Shown: piece by piece, positions 20,445 to 30,105 of the stretch
How positions within the stretch are numbered: position 1 is the stretch's first letter
Layout of the letters: each line of letters starts with the position of its first letter
Assembly (NCBI GenBank): GCA_007694095.1
Contig: RECI01000148.1
Span: forward strand, 1-45,758
Source: Balneolaceae bacterium
Lineage (GTDB): Bacteria; Bacteroidota; Rhodothermia; Balneolales; Balneolaceae
Direction: 5' to 3'
Length of the DNA: 45,758 nt
The notes under the pieces: model-generated
The model's input: the letters and a program-made list of their open reading frames with translations, nothing else
Told to the model about the DNA's origin: nothing
The model's database searches: none
Program-made: the position numbers and the translations under genes

Positions 20445-21074
20445 AAAAAGCTTAGAATACAAACTGCCAGTCAATTTGACAAGCTTGCCAGCAGGTACAA
20501 CAGGGCTTACCGAAGTTACCTGAGGCATACTCACCGTGAAATGATGAAGCATCTGAAACTGGGCCACAACGATGAAGTTTTGGATATTAGTGCCGGAACA
20601 GGATTGTTGGCAGAAGAAATCGCAATTCAATTTGGTCCATTAAAGCGAATCGTCTTGAATGATCCATCAAAGAATATGCTTGCAGAGGCAAAATACCGCT
20701 TGCGTTATGTAAAGAATGTGGAGTTTACCTCCTTCTTTGCAGAGGAACTCTCCTTTGAAGAAAATTCTTTTTCAAATATCGTCTGCCTGAATTCATTTCA
20801 CTATTATACAAACCAGCCCGGGGTTGTGGAGCAATTGATGAGAATATTAAAACCCGGTGGTACACTTTACCTGCTTGATTGGAACAGAAAAGGTTTCTTT
20901 ATCTTTGTTAGTGCCGCCATCAAACTGTGGTCAAAAGAGCATATTCATGCCCGAAGTTTTGAAGAATTAAAAAATTTACTGACGGAACATGGATTTATAC
21001 TTCGAAAACACAAAGAATGGAGCTATTGGTGGTGGAACTTCTGTTTTTTGAAATGTTCCAAACCGAAAAAATAA
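20442..21074 (+). CDS. Class I SAM-dependent methyltransferase with apparent ATT start
   Basis: This 210-residue methyltransferase has motif I as VLDISAGTGLL, a motif II region (RIVLNDPSKNML) and a post-I acidic loop. The LKPGGTLYLLDWNR segment is typical of UbiE/class I enzymes. The first in-frame ATG (20541) would remove the N-terminal helix (ASQFDKLASRYNRAYRSYL) that precedes motif I in this family. The frame is open back to a TAA at 20427, and between them lies a strong Shine-Dalgarno GGAGG (20432-20436) five bases before ATT at 20442. No ATG, GTG or TTG is available there. I therefore annotate an ATT start, a rare codon known from infC. The substrate is unknown. It ends just before a hairpin shared with hsp20. 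Confidence 0.8.
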   Translation: MKKLRIQTASQFDKLASRYNRAYRSYLRHTHREMMKHLKLGHNDEVLDISAGTGLLAEEIAIQFGPLKRIVLNDPSKNMLAEAKYRLRYVKNVEFTSFFAEELSFEENSFSNIVCLNSFHYYTNQPGVVEQLMRILKPGGTLYLLDWNRKGFFIFVSAAIKLWSKEHIHARSFEELKNLLTEHGFILRKHKEWSYWWWNFCFLKCSKPKK

Positions 21075-21075
21075 G

Positions 21076-21100
21076 AGCCGCCTGTTTTCAACAGGCGGCT
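21076..21100. terminator. Hairpin terminator between convergent methyltransferase and hsp20 genes
   Basis: The stem AGCCGCCTGTT (21076-21086) pairs perfectly with AACAGGCGGCT (21090-21100) around a TTC loop. On the minus strand it is followed by CTTATTTTTTCGG, a T-rich tract, so it is a good intrinsic terminator for hsp20. It can also stop the methyltransferase transcript coming from the left. Confidence 0.8.
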
Positions 21101-21120
21101 TGAGATCTTACGGGATCTTA

Positions 21121-21567
21121 TTATTTGATGTTTATTTTACGGCCTGCTTTTTCTTTTAATTTTGGTATAGAAATAGCAAGTACGCCATTTTCGTAGGATG
21201 CGCTGATTTTATCGGCATCGATAACATTTGGCAGTGGAAGTGAGCGGCTGAACCGGCCAAAACGGCTTTCCACCCTGTGATATCTCCTGCCGTTTTCTTC
21301 TCCTTCGTTGTATGAACGCCGTTCACCACTGATGGTGAGAACATTGTTGTTCAGGTTAATGTCGAAATCATTTTTGTTCATTCCCGGAAGCTCAACAGTT
21401 ACTTCAAACATCTTTGCTGTTTCATAAACATTCAGCTCCGGAACGAATGAACCTTCTGACCATTGGAATGCATCATTGAAGATGTCATCCAGCCATGTGG
21501 ACAGGCTGAAGGGTGAAGTAAAACGTGGACGCACGAGGGTTGGTGTTTCTTCTCTTCTCATCAACAT
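21121..21567 (-). CDS. Hsp20/alpha-crystallin small heat shock protein
   Basis: This 148-residue holdase chaperone should bind unfolding proteins in the cytoplasm as large oligomers. The alpha-crystallin domain covers about residues 40-140: VYETAKMFEVTVELPGM, then NNVLTISGER and YENGVLAISIPK, where GVLAISIPK is the family signature. The arginine-rich SRFGRFSRSLPLP segment is also typical. The N-terminal arm is short (about 38 residues). A strong Shine-Dalgarno AAGGAGG (rc of 21576-21582) lies 8 nt before the ATG. Upstream are a Bacteroidota-like promoter and a 18-bp palindrome overlapping its -33 element. The next gene upstream on the same strand is a MarR regulator, a candidate controller. 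Confidence 0.93.
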   Translation of the reverse strand: MLMRREETPTLVRPRFTSPFSLSTWLDDIFNDAFQWSEGSFVPELNVYETAKMFEVTVELPGMNKNDFDINLNNNVLTISGERRSYNEGEENGRRYHRVESRFGRFSRSLPLPNVIDADKISASYENGVLAISIPKLKEKAGRKINIK

Positions 21568-21611
21568 AATTATAACCTCCTTAACAGTTTAATTAATGGT
21601 TAATAAGATTA

Positions 21612-21642
21612 CAAAAATGAATAATGTTGTGAACTCACAACA
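21612..21642 (-). promoter_or_regulatory. hsp20 promoter with overlapping palindromic operator
   Basis: On the minus strand, TGTTGTGAGTTCACAACA (rc of 21625-21642) is a palindrome with 8-bp arms and a 2-nt centre. It contains a TTG that is 18 nt from CATTTTTG (rc of 21612-21619), a 7/8 match to the TAnnTTTG -7 consensus. A repressor bound to the palindrome would cover the -33 region. The MarR-family gene next door is the obvious candidate. Confidence 0.5.
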
Positions 21643-21796
21643 CTTTCATTTACATCAAAACCTGTGCCAATTGCTGTTTATGGTTTATCTCAAGGAGATG
21701 GGTGTGTTAAATACTGACATTTTTTAATCAGATATTTTCATTTTGACAGACGAGGAATGAAAAAACGGCAAACCGCAGATCGGGAGAACGACTGCA

Positions 21797-22246
21797 TTAA
21801 CTTTTTTGTAACCCAAGTTTTTTACAGATAAGTGCCAGGGTTTTTTTCTCTGATTCTGACAATACGCTGAACTCTTGTTTAATTTTTTCGAGGTGTTTTG
21901 GAAAAAACTCTTCAATAAATTTCTTCCCTTTTGGTGTAAGGTGTATCAAGACGGCCCGCCGGTCTTCGGGATCCTTTTTACGTTTTACATAACTGTTTTT
22001 TTCCAGGTTATCGATAACCATTGTAATATTGCCACCGCTTTTTAGCAGCTTTTCCCCGATTGTCCGTTGATTTAATGGCCCGAGGTGGTGCAGAACTTCA
22101 AGTGTTCCGAATTGGCTTACAGTTAAATCAGCGTCTGAGAGGTGGCGGTTAAGCCGGTTGTTAAGGGTTTCTGAGGCCCTCATCAACGTAATAAAAGCAT
22201 TAAGTGTATTTTTTTCTGATTCTGTACCGGAGTAATGGGTTCCCAT
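21797..22246 (-). CDS. MarR-family winged-helix transcriptional regulator
   Basis: This 149-residue DNA-binding protein has N- and C-terminal dimerisation helices flanking a winged helix. LTVSQFGTLEVLHHLGPLNQ and TIGEKLLKSGGNITMVIDNLE form the helix-turn-helix, followed by the basic wing KKDPEDRRAVLIHLTPKG, the classic MarR signature (D-x-R). It should bind palindromic sites as a dimer and respond to small molecules or oxidation; I see no conserved redox Cys pair in the DNA-binding core. It sits directly upstream of hsp20 on the same strand, with a 229-nt gap that holds a palindrome. Target and ligand are unproven. Confidence 0.9.
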   Translation of the reverse strand: MGTHYSGTESEKNTLNAFITLMRASETLNNRLNRHLSDADLTVSQFGTLEVLHHLGPLNQRTIGEKLLKSGGNITMVIDNLEKNSYVKRKKDPEDRRAVLIHLTPKGKKFIEEFFPKHLEKIKQEFSVLSESEKKTLALICKKLGLQKS

Positions 22247-22389
22247 ATGAAAACGTTTTTATTAGGTATATTGGAATATAGAATTTCTCGGTTTACGGAA
22301 CACGTTTAAATCTGTAAATCAATCAAAATAAGGTATAAAAGCTCAAATTTTCAGTTAGTATCCCTTTATTTGGTCGGGTAGAGTTTGCG

Positions 22390-23604
22390 TTATTCAGAAA
22401 TCAACCGGGCATATTTACGTTTGCCTACTTTCAGGTGCAGTTCATCTCCTTTTTTGAACGAGACTTCATAATTTGGATCACTGATTTTCTTATCATCCAG
22501 CGTTACACCACCCTGTTTCATCAATCTTTTGGTTTCACCGTTGCTTGGTGACAGGTTTGAATCAGAAATGATATCCATCAACCGGTAGGTGCTTCCCGGT
22601 TGATATGTAAATACAGGGGCATCATCAGGAATATTTTTTTTGATGATGGTTTGTTCAAAATGATTTTTTGCATCTGCAGCCGCCTGCTCACCGTGGTACA
22701 TCCTTGTTATGGTAAAAGCGAGATCATGTTTTGCATTGCGGGGATCATTTGCAATCTTTGTTTTGATGGCAGAAAGTTCATTTGTTGAAACATCTGTAAC
22801 CAGTTCAAAATATGGATAGATGAGTTCATCGGGGATAGAGAGGCATTTGCCATAGATTTCGCTGGCAGGCTCATCAATCCCGATATAATTGTCGTAAGAT
22901 TTACTCATCTTCATGGTGCCATCTGTTCCAACGAGCAGCGGCATCATGAGGCACACTTGTGGTTCCTGGCCGTTACTTTTTTGCAGCTCGCGCCCTACAA
23001 GCAGGTTGAATTTTTGATCGGTTCCACCCAGTTCCACATCCGACCTCAGATATACGGAGTCCTGGCCCTGAGCAAGCGGATAAAGAAATTCGTGAAGTGA
23101 AATGGGTTCCTGGTTTTGATACCTTTTCGAAAAATCATCACGTTCAATCATCCTGGCTACTGTCAGTTTTGATGAAAGCTTCACAACATCCATAAACGTC
23201 ATAGGCCCAAGCCAGTCAGAATTATCAACGATTGTGGTTTTCTCCTCATCCAGGATTTTTTTCGCCTGCAAAATATAGGTATCGGCATTTTCCTTAACCT
23301 CGTCGGCACTAAGCGGAGGGCGGGTTTTATTCTGGCCTGTTGGATCACCTATCATGGCTGTAAATCCGCCGATAATCAAAATAGCCTCATGGCCAAGATC
23401 CTGGAACTGGCGCAATTTTCGAAGGATAACCGAATGCCCCAGGTGCAAATCCGGGCGGGTGGGATCTACGCCAAGTTTGATTCTCAAAGGCTTGTTATCA
23501 GCCTTCGATTTTTTAAGTTTATTAATTAATTCTTCTTCAGGTACAATTTCAACAGTGCCGCGTTTGATTACGGCTACTTGTTCATCGACAGTGGGAAAAT
23601 TCAT
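22390..23604 (-). CDS. tyrS: Tyrosyl-tRNA synthetase
   Basis: This 404-residue class I aminoacyl-tRNA synthetase attaches tyrosine to tRNA-Tyr. The HIGH-type motif is HLGH in [17 protein letters not shown], and the KMSKS loop is exact ([11 protein letters not shown]). The C-terminal region (about 340-404: [15 protein letters not shown] and [16 protein letters not shown]) is the S4-like tRNA-binding domain. Length and motif spacing fit the TyrZ-like bacterial form rather than E. coli TyrS. It overlaps the upstream cvpA gene by 4 nt (ATGA), so cvpA and tyrS are probably co-translated. Confidence 0.95.
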   Translation of the reverse strand: MNFPTVDEQVAVIKRGTVEIVPEEELINKLKKSKADNKPLRIKLGVDPTRPDLHLGHSVILRKLRQFQDLGHEAILIIGGFTAMIGDPTGQNKTRPPLSADEVKENADTYILQAKKILDEEKTTIVDNSDWLGPMTFMDVVKLSSKLTVARMIERDDFSKRYQNQEPISLHEFLYPLAQGQDSVYLRSDVELGGTDQKFNLLVGRELQKSNGQEPQVCLMMPLLVGTDGTMKMSKSYDNYIGIDEPASEIYGKCLSIPDELIYPYFELVTDVSTNELSAIKTKIANDPRNAKHDLAFTITRMYHGEQAAADAKNHFEQTIIKKNIPDDAPVFTYQPGSTYRLMDIISDSNLSPSNGETKRLMKQGGVTLDDKKISDPNYEVSFKKGDELHLKVGKRKYARLISE

Positions 23605-24170
23605 GAATCTGGTTCGTTCTTGTCAAAAATAGGTAAAGTTCGCAATGTGTTATTCTCCCGTATCGATTTTTCAATAGTTTTTATAAAATTTTCGGTGTCG
23701 GGATAGACGAATGCAATCAAGTTGTACGCCATAGGTGCAAGATAAATAACTGAAGGGTAAGTAGCAGACTCGGCGCGGGTGGTTTCCTTAGGAATATTAA
23801 AACCGCTAAGAAGCAGCAATACAGCACTCACAACAATTGCGGACTTTGCGGTTCCAAAGATTAAGCCGGCTGCCTGGTTGATAAAGCCAAGCCGGATTAT
23901 GTTAAACGCTTCTTCGAGCCAGAACGCTGCAACTTGTGTCACAGCCATAACGAGTATGAAAATCAAAATTCCGGTAACAAGCGTGGCATTATCCACGTTT
24001 TTTACAAATGGTGTTAAAAACCCCGAGACCGGCCCCATATATCGAAAAGCAACAAAAACCGCGATAATAATTCCGGCGATACCAAAAAACTCCTTGATAA
24101 ATCCATTCAGAAAACCCCGGTATCCAAAGTAGGCAATCGGTACCAGGATGAAAAAATCAAGGACGTTCAT
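23601..24170 (-). CDS. CvpA-family membrane protein
   Basis: This 189-residue inner-membrane protein has four hydrophobic segments (starting [20 protein letters not shown], then [29 protein letters not shown] and [13 protein letters not shown]). This matches CvpA, first named for colicin V production and now linked to envelope homeostasis. The opening with D near the first helix and the GFxxGFI turn is family-typical. It lies between yqeY (3-nt gap upstream) and tyrS (4-nt overlap downstream), forming a three-gene operon. The molecular function of the family is still poorly defined. Confidence 0.85.
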   Translation of the reverse strand: MNVLDFFILVPIAYFGYRGFLNGFIKEFFGIAGIIIAVFVAFRYMGPVSGFLTPFVKNVDNATLVTGILIFILVMAVTQVAAFWLEEAFNIIRLGFINQAAGLIFGTAKSAIVVSAVLLLLSGFNIPKETTRAESATYPSVIYLAPMAYNLIAFVYPDTENFIKTIEKSIRENNTLRTLPIFDKNEPDS

Positions 24171-24173
24171 TAG

Positions 24174-24635
24174 CTATAATTTTGAGAGTTCCTCTTTAAC
24201 AATACTGCTGATAAGACTTCCTTCAGCCTTTCCTTTCAGTTTACCCATAAGGGCACCCATAACTTTACCCATATCACCGGGGCCGGATGCACCCATCTGG
24301 CTGATCTGATCCAGCACAGCGTTCCTGATTTCATCAGCACTCATCATTTCCGGGAGATATTGTTCGATAATGGAAAGTTCCTGTTTTTCCTGATTTGCAA
24401 GATCTTCCCTTCCGCCGCTTTCAAATTGCTCGATGGATTCTTTGCGCTGTTTTGCCGCCTTCATCAAAACCTCGATAATTTGCTCATCAGAGAGTGTGGA
24501 TTCGCCTCCTTTACGTTCACTGATTTCTTTTTCGAGAATTTTTGCTTTCAGCGAGCGCAAGACCAGAAGCCGCCCGGAATCTTTGGATTTCATGGCCGAT
24601 TTTAAATCGTCAAGAATTTTTTCTTTGATACTCAT
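24174..24635 (-). CDS. yqeY: GatB/YqeY-domain protein
   Basis: This 153-residue soluble protein is homologous to the C-terminal tRNA-binding tail domain of GatB, standing alone as YqeY. Family features include IKEKILDDLKSAMKSKDSGRL at the start, LRSLKAKILEKE, IEQFESGGREDLANQEKQEL in the middle and MGKVMGALMGKLKGKAEGS near the end. It probably interacts with tRNA or with aminoacylation, which suits its place in an operon with tyrS. It is the first gene of yqeY-cvpA-tyrS, all on the minus strand with gaps of 3 nt and -4 nt. Confidence 0.93.
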   Translation of the reverse strand: MSIKEKILDDLKSAMKSKDSGRLLVLRSLKAKILEKEISERKGGESTLSDEQIIEVLMKAAKQRKESIEQFESGGREDLANQEKQELSIIEQYLPEMMSADEIRNAVLDQISQMGASGPGDMGKVMGALMGKLKGKAEGSLISSIVKEELSKL

Positions 24636-24860
24636 AAGAAATTTTAATTAGTAAAGTAATTTCAGAAAGTTAAGAAAGAATATTATTGTTTGGTACTCTC
24701 GAATTTGGCAGGGACTTAATCAATTGAGCAGTTGCATCAAGGTATAGAATCTATAAACCCGATAAACAACAAATCTATCTTTAACAGTATAACATAATTT
24801 TTGAGAGCGGAATATCTGTTCAGTTCAAAGTCATCCGGTAACAGATAGAACATAAACAAA

Positions 24861-24892
24861 AAAAGGTTTCATCTTTTGGGATGAAACCTTTT
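24861..24892 (-). terminator. Terminator of the rpmB-rpmG-DUF4295 operon
   Basis: A 13-bp perfect stem AAAAGGTTTCATC (24861-24873) / GATGAAACCTTTT (24880-24892) has a 6-nt loop. On the minus strand it is followed by TTTTGTTTATG, giving a standard intrinsic terminator about 20 nt after the last stop codon of the operon. Confidence 0.85.
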
Positions 24893-24912
24893 AAAAACAC
24901 TTTATTGCTGAA

Positions 24913-25083
24913 TCAGGTCTTATTTCTTTGAATAAAATTCTCTACGCTCTCCTGGTCAATCATCGTTTCTCTGAAAGAGTACTTGCCTCTGTCGTTCTTG
25001 TTCGAAATAATGACCTTTGCCATCTTACGGTGGGCAAACTTCAAAGATTTTGCCTCTTCTCCAAATACCTGTTTTTTAGCCAT
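24913..25083 (-). CDS. DUF4295 family small ribosome-associated protein
   Basis: This is a 56-residue basic protein read from the sequence (start MAKKQVFGEEAKSLKF, end VENFIQRNKT, TGA at 24913). The MAKK start, the KMAKVIISNKNDRGKYSFRE core and the EENF-like tail match the DUF4295 family that accompanies rpmG and rpmB in Bacteroidota. As I recall, this family has been assigned as a ribosomal large-subunit protein (bL38) in a Flavobacterium ribosome structure; I cannot verify that here. It begins 9 nt after the rpmG stop and ends before the operon terminator, so it is co-transcribed with two large-subunit proteins, which supports a ribosomal role. Confidence 0.8.
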   Translation of the reverse strand: MAKKQVFGEEAKSLKFAHRKMAKVIISNKNDRGKYSFRETMIDQESVENFIQRNKT

Positions 25084-25092
25084 GGTTCTTAA

Positions 25093-25257
25093 TTATTTAA
25101 TTTCTTTATGAACAGTGTGTTTTCTCAAAACCGGATTGTATTTCTTCAATTCCATCCTCTGAGTTGTTGTACGACGGTTTTTAGTAGTAACGTATCTCGA
25201 GCTGCCCGGTTTTTCCGTACACTCAAGGATAACCTGTACACGGTTGCCTTTTGCCAT
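25093..25257 (-). CDS. rpmG: 50S ribosomal protein L33 (bL33)
   Basis: This 54-residue protein was read directly from the minus strand: it starts [15 protein letters not shown] and ends [15 protein letters not shown]. The [19 protein letters not shown] core is the L33 signature. Only one Cys is present, so this is the zinc-free (C-minus) type. It lies between rpmB (4-nt gap upstream) and the DUF4295 gene (9-nt gap downstream), the usual Bacteroidota order. Confidence 0.93.
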   Translation of the reverse strand: MAKGNRVQVILECTEKPGSSRYVTTKNRRTTTQRMELKKYNPVLRKHTVHKEIK

Positions 25258-25261
25258 TGAT

Positions 25262-25507
25262 CTATACCTCTTTTAATAACGTTCCACTTTTCCTGGCATC
25301 TTTAAGTACAGCATAAATCCCTTTCTTGTTGATCGTTCTGAGGGTTTTAGCCGATACTTTCAATGTAACCCAGCGGTCTTCTTCCGGGATATAAAATCTA
25401 CTTTTCTGTAAATTCAGATGAAAGCGGTGCTTTGTCTTGTTATTCGCTTTCGACGACCGGTATCCATTCATCGGTGATCTTCCGGTAATATCGTCTTTTC
25501 GTGCCAT
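25262..25507 (-). CDS. rpmB: 50S ribosomal protein L28 (bL28)
   Basis: This 81-residue large-subunit protein has the L28 features [30 protein letters not shown] (quoted by its parts DITGRSP and KTKHRFHLN) and [19 protein letters not shown]. It is the first gene of a three-gene ribosomal operon on the minus strand. A purine-rich AGGAAG lies just before the ATG, and a textbook TTG-N20-TATTTTTG promoter is found 35-65 nt upstream. Confidence 0.96.
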   Translation of the reverse strand: MARKDDITGRSPMNGYRSSKANNKTKHRFHLNLQKSRFYIPEEDRWVTLKVSAKTLRTINKKGIYAVLKDARKSGTLLKEV

Positions 25508-25541
25508 GATTCTTCCTGTTTATCTAAATTTTGATAGACAC

Positions 25542-25572
25542 CAAAAATATGGGTAAATGTTTAAAATTTCAA
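25542..25572 (-). promoter_or_regulatory. rpmB promoter of Bacteroidota type
   Basis: On the minus strand, TTG (rc of 25570-25572) is followed after 20 nt by TATTTTTG (rc of 25542-25549), an exact match to TAnnTTTG at -7. The expected transcription start is about 28 nt before the rpmB ATG. This supports a Bacteroidota-type primary sigma factor in this organism. Confidence 0.65.
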
Positions 25573-25810
25573 TAACTGTTTTCAAAATGTTTCTTAAAGA
25601 TACCTGATTTCTGTACAATTTGATTTTTAGACACCGGGAATGGTTGTTTTTCTACTATTTTCGTTTAATCGTGCAGATTCATCTTCTCATCAGGATGCCA
25701 TCGTCCAGATACCACACACTGTGTCATTACCATTAAATAAATTGGTTATATCATTATATCAAGCATTACGAAATAAGCTCAACAAAGATTAAAAGATCGA
25801 AGTTTTTAAA

Positions 25811-25862
25811 AATGAAAAAAGACTTCGGAAGTCTTTTTCGTCTATTGCTTAATGTGGGTTTA
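25811..25862 (+). repeat. Terminator-like dispersed repeat, copy A
   Basis: A perfect hairpin AAAAAGACTT-CGG-AAGTCTTTTT (25816-25838) is followed by TCGTCTATTGCTTAATGTGGGTTTAA. The same flank occurs at 43541-43574 (copy B, same strand) and, inverted, at 45702-45755 (copy C). The hairpin looks like an intrinsic terminator. It lies between two divergent genes, where a terminator has nothing obvious to stop, unless it is in the leader of the kinase gene. Confidence 0.75.
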
Positions 25863-25987
25863 AAACACATTCATTGGGAAATGATTAAATAATTATGTAA
25901 ATCATTTATCAAAGAAAAATTACGTGTGGTCTTATCAAAACCGGAGTGGCAGATCAATTTGAATGAAATATTAACTAAATAATTCAG

Positions 25988-28900
25988 ATGGAATATAAAA
26001 ACAAAAAATACCTGTCCGTTTATGGAATACGTCTTACAGGTATGATAGTCCTGTTCTTAATATGGGGAACAGATGGTTTAAGCCAGGTAATTCAGCCGCA
26101 ATATTTCTCTATTACCGAAGGAGTTTCATCACCGGTTGTACAGACCGTTTTACAGGATAGCTACGGAATGCTGTGGATTGGTACAGGCAACGGGTTACAA
26201 AAGTATAATGGTCACAGATTTGAATCATTCAGAACCGTTTCCGGAAATCCCGGCAGCCTGCTGCACAATAATGTATGGGGGTTGATTGAGGATGTTGAGA
26301 AAAATCTCTGGGTGGCGAACGAACAAGGCATTTCTAAATACAACCGAAAGAAGAATGAGTTCATCAATTATAATATTGCCGAACAATTTAATATTTCTGG
26401 CCTCGAAGGTGGCAGGATTTTTAATTTCTATATAGACAGCCAGGACAAGCTTTGGGGTTTGGGGTTTCAGGCCGGCCTGCTATTCTATGATCCACAGTCA
26501 GATCAGTGGAACCGTGCTGACTATCTGCTGGATGATGTCGCGGGAACTATTAACACCGGTGATTTTCTATTAGGTTTTGCAGAAGACAGCAACAGACGGC
26601 TCTGGGCCGGATCCATAGGAAACGGCTTGCTCGTAAAAAACAGAACCGACAGCTACTTTAGTCCGGCCGAAATAGATGAGGGAAACCGAATTGATTTTAC
26701 CACTCCCATTAATCACATCACTTCCCTTTATGCCGATTCTGCCAACATCATTTGGATTACAACAAGAAATGGAATCTACAAATACAATCCGGAAAGTACC
26801 GTTTTAAAAACCATCACAGAGTACGATTACTCCCAGGCTATTACGCTAAACTATTGGAATCGCATTTTACAGGATAACGAGGGAAATATCTGGATTTCAA
26901 ATAACTTTCGGGGAATATTAAAATTCGATGGCATTTCAGACCACTTTGAGGAAATCACTGTTTCCGGCATTTCACGAGGTATAGATAACAGAATGGAGCT
27001 CGTTACAACGGATTTCACCATTGATAAGTCCGGCATTTTCTGGTTCGGAACGACTTCACTTGGACTCCTGAAATACAATCCTGTCGAAAATCCTTTTACT
27101 GTGTATACGCATGACAGTGCCACAGAGGGCAGCATCAGTTACAATGGGATATTTGGTATTCTGGAATCCAGCATATCCCCCGGAACGATCTATGTGGGAA
27201 CCAGGGGAGGCGGAGGGCTGAACATTTTTGATCAGCAAAAAAAGACATTCAGACAGGTCGTCATTCAAGGTGTCCAGGATATGTATGGTGGGTCAGCCAG
27301 GACTATTCTTGAAGAAGCTGACGGCTCCTTATGGGTAGGTTCCTGGGGTGATGGCCTCATCAAACTCGATCCTGACTACAGGGAAGTGAACCGATATACC
27401 CATGATCCGGATTCACCCAATAGCATTTCAAACAACTCTGTGCGTGTAATAAAAAAAGACGGCAATGGTGTCTACTGGATCGGTACCAATAATGGATTGA
27501 ATCTATTCGACCCCGATACCGGACAATTCAAACAAATTCAGAGCCTGCTGACCCGGTCATTTACTAAGGAACTTCACGAACTGTTATCGCAGAAGTTGTT
27601 GTCAAACTCAAAAGTTGCCGGCATCGAAGAGGTGGAAGATTACCAGAATCTCACACACACGTTTGAAGTTGAAGAGACAGGCAGATATCTCATTATGGCA
27701 GTTGGTGAGGGTACAGGTGACCTGATGTTTGATTACGGATGGCTGGAAGATGCTTCTAACAACCCGGTTTGGAGTGCGGAAGAGATCAACGATTCCTATT
27801 ATGCCGGGGGAGCCTTTAAAAACAGGATATTTATTGACGATATCACTTTGGATGCAGGAACTTATAATCTCAGATATATCTCCGATGGAAGTCACAGTTA
27901 TGAAAACTGGAACCAGGAACCACCGGCTTTTACCGGTTTATGGGGGATTACCGTTTTAAAGCTTGATGATAGCGAGCCTGATGCTTCCATCCTGTCAATA
28001 TTGAATCAAACCCGTGATGAATACAGTAACTACAGGCTCATCACCGGCAATAATATCCGATCCATTCATGTAAGCGATAACAGTGTCTGGATTGCAACCG
28101 ACAACAATGGCCTGAATAAAATCGATTTGGATACCTATACGGTTACAACCTATATGCATGATGAAGCAGATTCCAACACCATCATCAGTAACGTACTTCT
28201 GGAGATCTATGAGGCCCCGGATGGTATACTGTGGATCACGACACTTGAAGGATTGAGCAGGTTTGATCCGGTAACGGAGCAGTTTACAAATTATACGGAG
28301 AGAGACGGGCTGGCTACCAATCTTCTCTCCAGTGTTATTCCCGGTGATGATGGCAATTTATGGATCACTTCACAAAGCGGTATCTCCCATATGGTTACCA
28401 ACACAGCCATCGAAAAAATTACATTCGTTAATTATTTTTCAGAAGATGGCCTGGGCGGCAATAGTTTCATACCACTTGGCTCTCTCAGGGCCAGTGATGG
28501 GATGATCTATTTTGGCGGCGATCATGGCTTGGTAGAATTCAGCCATTTCAGCCCAAATCTAACTCCACCCGATATCGTCATTTCTGATTTCAGGATAGCC
28601 AACGAATCGGTGCGCACTATGGGAGATGATTCTCCTGTCTCGGTATCACTTTATGACCTTGAGGAAATCACTCTTTCGCATTCCCAGAATTACTTTAGTA
28701 TTGATTTTTTAGCCCTTCATTACGCAAATCCTCAAAAAAACCAATACGGTTACATGTTAGCAGGTTTCGATGATGACTGGATATATGATAACAGCACGAG
28801 TGCTTCATATGCCAATTTGAAACCCGGTGAGTATAATTTTATTGTGAGAGCATCCAATTCAGATGGAATCTGGAATGAGGATGGGAAATCCGTAAAAATT

Positions 28901-29956
28901 ACCATTCTCCCGCCATGGTGGCTAACATGGTGGGCTTATAGTTTATATCTATTAATTTTTATTGGAGGTGTGTTTACCGTTGACAGGGTGCAGCGCCGCC
29001 GTATTATAAGCAGAGAACGAAAAATTGCTCTTGAAAAAGAACTTCAGCAAAAAAAGGAGATAGAAAATGCATACCGGAAGCTTGAAGCCGCCCATGAAAA
29101 TCTGAAGGCTGCACAAACCCAGCTGGTTCAGCAGGAAAAACTGGCCAGCCTGGGACAGCTCACCGCAGGTATCGCTCACGAGATCAAGAACCCTCTCAAT
29201 TTTGTCAATAATTTTTCAGAAGTAAGCCGTGAAATGATCACCGAACTCCGCGAAGAAATCGACGGTTTTTTAACAGGGTTTCAAACCGGCGGCAAAACCA
29301 GGCTGATCAGTAACGAGCAAAAAAAATCGGCAGATCTGATTCTGGAACTTCTGGTTGAACTGGAATCCAATCAAGCCAAAATACATGAACACGGTACTCG
29401 GGCCGACTCTATTGTAAAATCCATGCTTCAGCACAGCCGGGGCGGCTCGGGTAAAATGGAACCAACCGACCTGAATGCCATGATTAAAGAGTACACAAAC
29501 CTGGCCTTCCACGGCATGAGGGCAGGGAAAGATCCCATCAATGTGGACATTGAACTGGACCTGGATGAACAAATTGGCATGGTGCATATGATAGCAGAGG
29601 ACTTTTCAAGAGTGCTTTTGAATCTTTGCAATAATGCGTTTGATGCTATGAGGGAAAGATTAAATTCCAATGACCAAGCACCAAATTCCAAACGGTACAG
29701 TCCAAAACTAACTGTCAGAACACAAACCAGCAATGGCATTTTAATCATCGAAGTGGAAGACAACGGCCCCGGAATTCCCGATGAGATTAAAGACAAAATC
29801 CTGCAGCCGTTTTTTACCACCAAGAAGGGCACGCAAGGAACAGGCCTGGGGCTTTCGATCACCCATGATATTGTGAAGGCTCATGGAGGAGAGATATTAA
29901 TCGAATCAAAAACAGGTAGATATACAAAATTTGCAATACATTTAAATCACACTTAA
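25988..29956 (+). CDS. Two-component propeller / Y_Y_Y sensor histidine kinase
   Basis: This 1322-residue hybrid-type sensor has a signal/anchor helix at about 12-32 and two seven-bladed-type propeller arrays of Reg_prop repeats (units such as [49 protein letters not shown]). It then has a Y_Y_Y domain ([20 protein letters not shown], then [18 protein letters not shown]), a transmembrane helix ([16 protein letters not shown], about 980-998), a coiled coil, and the kinase core with H1064 in [15 protein letters not shown]. The ATPase domain has DNGPGIP and [13 protein letters not shown]. Such sensors typically detect periplasmic oligosaccharides. Two oddities stand out: a beta-sandwich of about 150 residues (about 525-670) splits the propeller, and the ATPase loop carries the AT-rich repeat SNDQAPNSK. 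No receiver or AraC output domain is fused, unlike classical hybrid systems. Confidence 0.9.
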   Translation: MEYKNKKYLSVYGIRLTGMIVLFLIWGTDGLSQVIQPQYFSITEGVSSPVVQTVLQDSYGMLWIGTGNGLQKYNGHRFESFRTVSGNPGSLLHNNVWGLIEDVEKNLWVANEQGISKYNRKKNEFINYNIAEQFNISGLEGGRIFNFYIDSQDKLWGLGFQAGLLFYDPQSDQWNRADYLLDDVAGTINTGDFLLGFAEDSNRRLWAGSIGNGLLVKNRTDSYFSPAEIDEGNRIDFTTPINHITSLYADSANIIWITTRNGIYKYNPESTVLKTITEYDYSQAITLNYWNRILQDNEGNIWISNNFRGILKFDGISDHFEEITVSGISRGIDNRMELVTTDFTIDKSGIFWFGTTSLGLLKYNPVENPFTVYTHDSATEGSISYNGIFGILESSISPGTIYVGTRGGGGLNIFDQQKKTFRQVVIQGVQDMYGGSARTILEEADGSLWVGSWGDGLIKLDPDYREVNRYTHDPDSPNSISNNSVRVIKKDGNGVYWIGTNNGLNLFDPDTGQFKQIQSLLTRSFTKELHELLSQKLLSNSKVAGIEEVEDYQNLTHTFEVEETGRYLIMAVGEGTGDLMFDYGWLEDASNNPVWSAEEINDSYYAGGAFKNRIFIDDITLDAGTYNLRYISDGSHSYENWNQEPPAFTGLWGITVLKLDDSEPDASILSILNQTRDEYSNYRLITGNNIRSIHVSDNSVWIATDNNGLNKIDLDTYTVTTYMHDEADSNTIISNVLLEIYEAPDGILWITTLEGLSRFDPVTEQFTNYTERDGLATNLLSSVIPGDDGNLWITSQSGISHMVTNTAIEKITFVNYFSEDGLGGNSFIPLGSLRASDGMIYFGGDHGLVEFSHFSPNLTPPDIVISDFRIANESVRTMGDDSPVSVSLYDLEEITLSHSQNYFSIDFLALHYANPQKNQYGYMLAGFDDDWIYDNSTSASYANLKPGEYNFIVRASNSDGIWNEDGKSVKITILPPWWLTWWAYSLYLLIFIGGVFTVDRVQRRRIISRERKIALEKELQQKKEIENAYRKLEAAHENLKAAQTQLVQQEKLASLGQLTAGIAHEIKNPLNFVNNFSEVSREMITELREEIDGFLTGFQTGGKTRLISNEQKKSADLILELLVELESNQAKIHEHGTRADSIVKSMLQHSRGGSGKMEPTDLNAMIKEYTNLAFHGMRAGKDPINVDIELDLDEQIGMVHMIAEDFSRVLLNLCNNAFDAMRERLNSNDQAPNSKRYSPKLTVRTQTSNGILIIEVEDNGPGIPDEIKDKILQPFFTTKKGTQGTGLGLSITHDIVKAHGGEILIESKTGRYTKFAIHLNHT

Positions 29957-30022
29957 AAAAACGAAAAGGCAAAAGAGTGTGATTGGTTTGTTGTTGTTTA
30001 TTATAAACGTGTCGTGGAAATT

Positions 30023-30047
30023 CTATTTCGGAAAAAACCCGGAATAG
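30023..30047 (+). terminator. Intrinsic terminator after the propeller kinase gene
   Basis: The stem CTATTTCGG (30023-30031) pairs with CCGGAATAG (30039-30047) with one G-T wobble, and is followed by TTTTAGTTGTTTTT. It separates the kinase transcript from the lipoxygenase operon that starts at 30106, so the latter should have its own promoter within about 60 nt. Confidence 0.65.
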
Positions 30048-30105
30048 TTTTAGTTGTTTTTATTAATGAAATAACAGTGATTGCACTATTAATAAGTATA
30101 ATACC

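Larger units (their letters stand above)
25508..25987. other. Divergent intergenic region between rpmB and the propeller kinase gene
   Basis: This 480-bp region has no gene. It contains the rpmB promoter (25542-25572) and a terminator-like repeat copy (25811-25862). The last 120 nt are AT-rich and must include the promoter and leader of the kinase gene at 25988; I cannot place that promoter. Confidence 0.6.
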
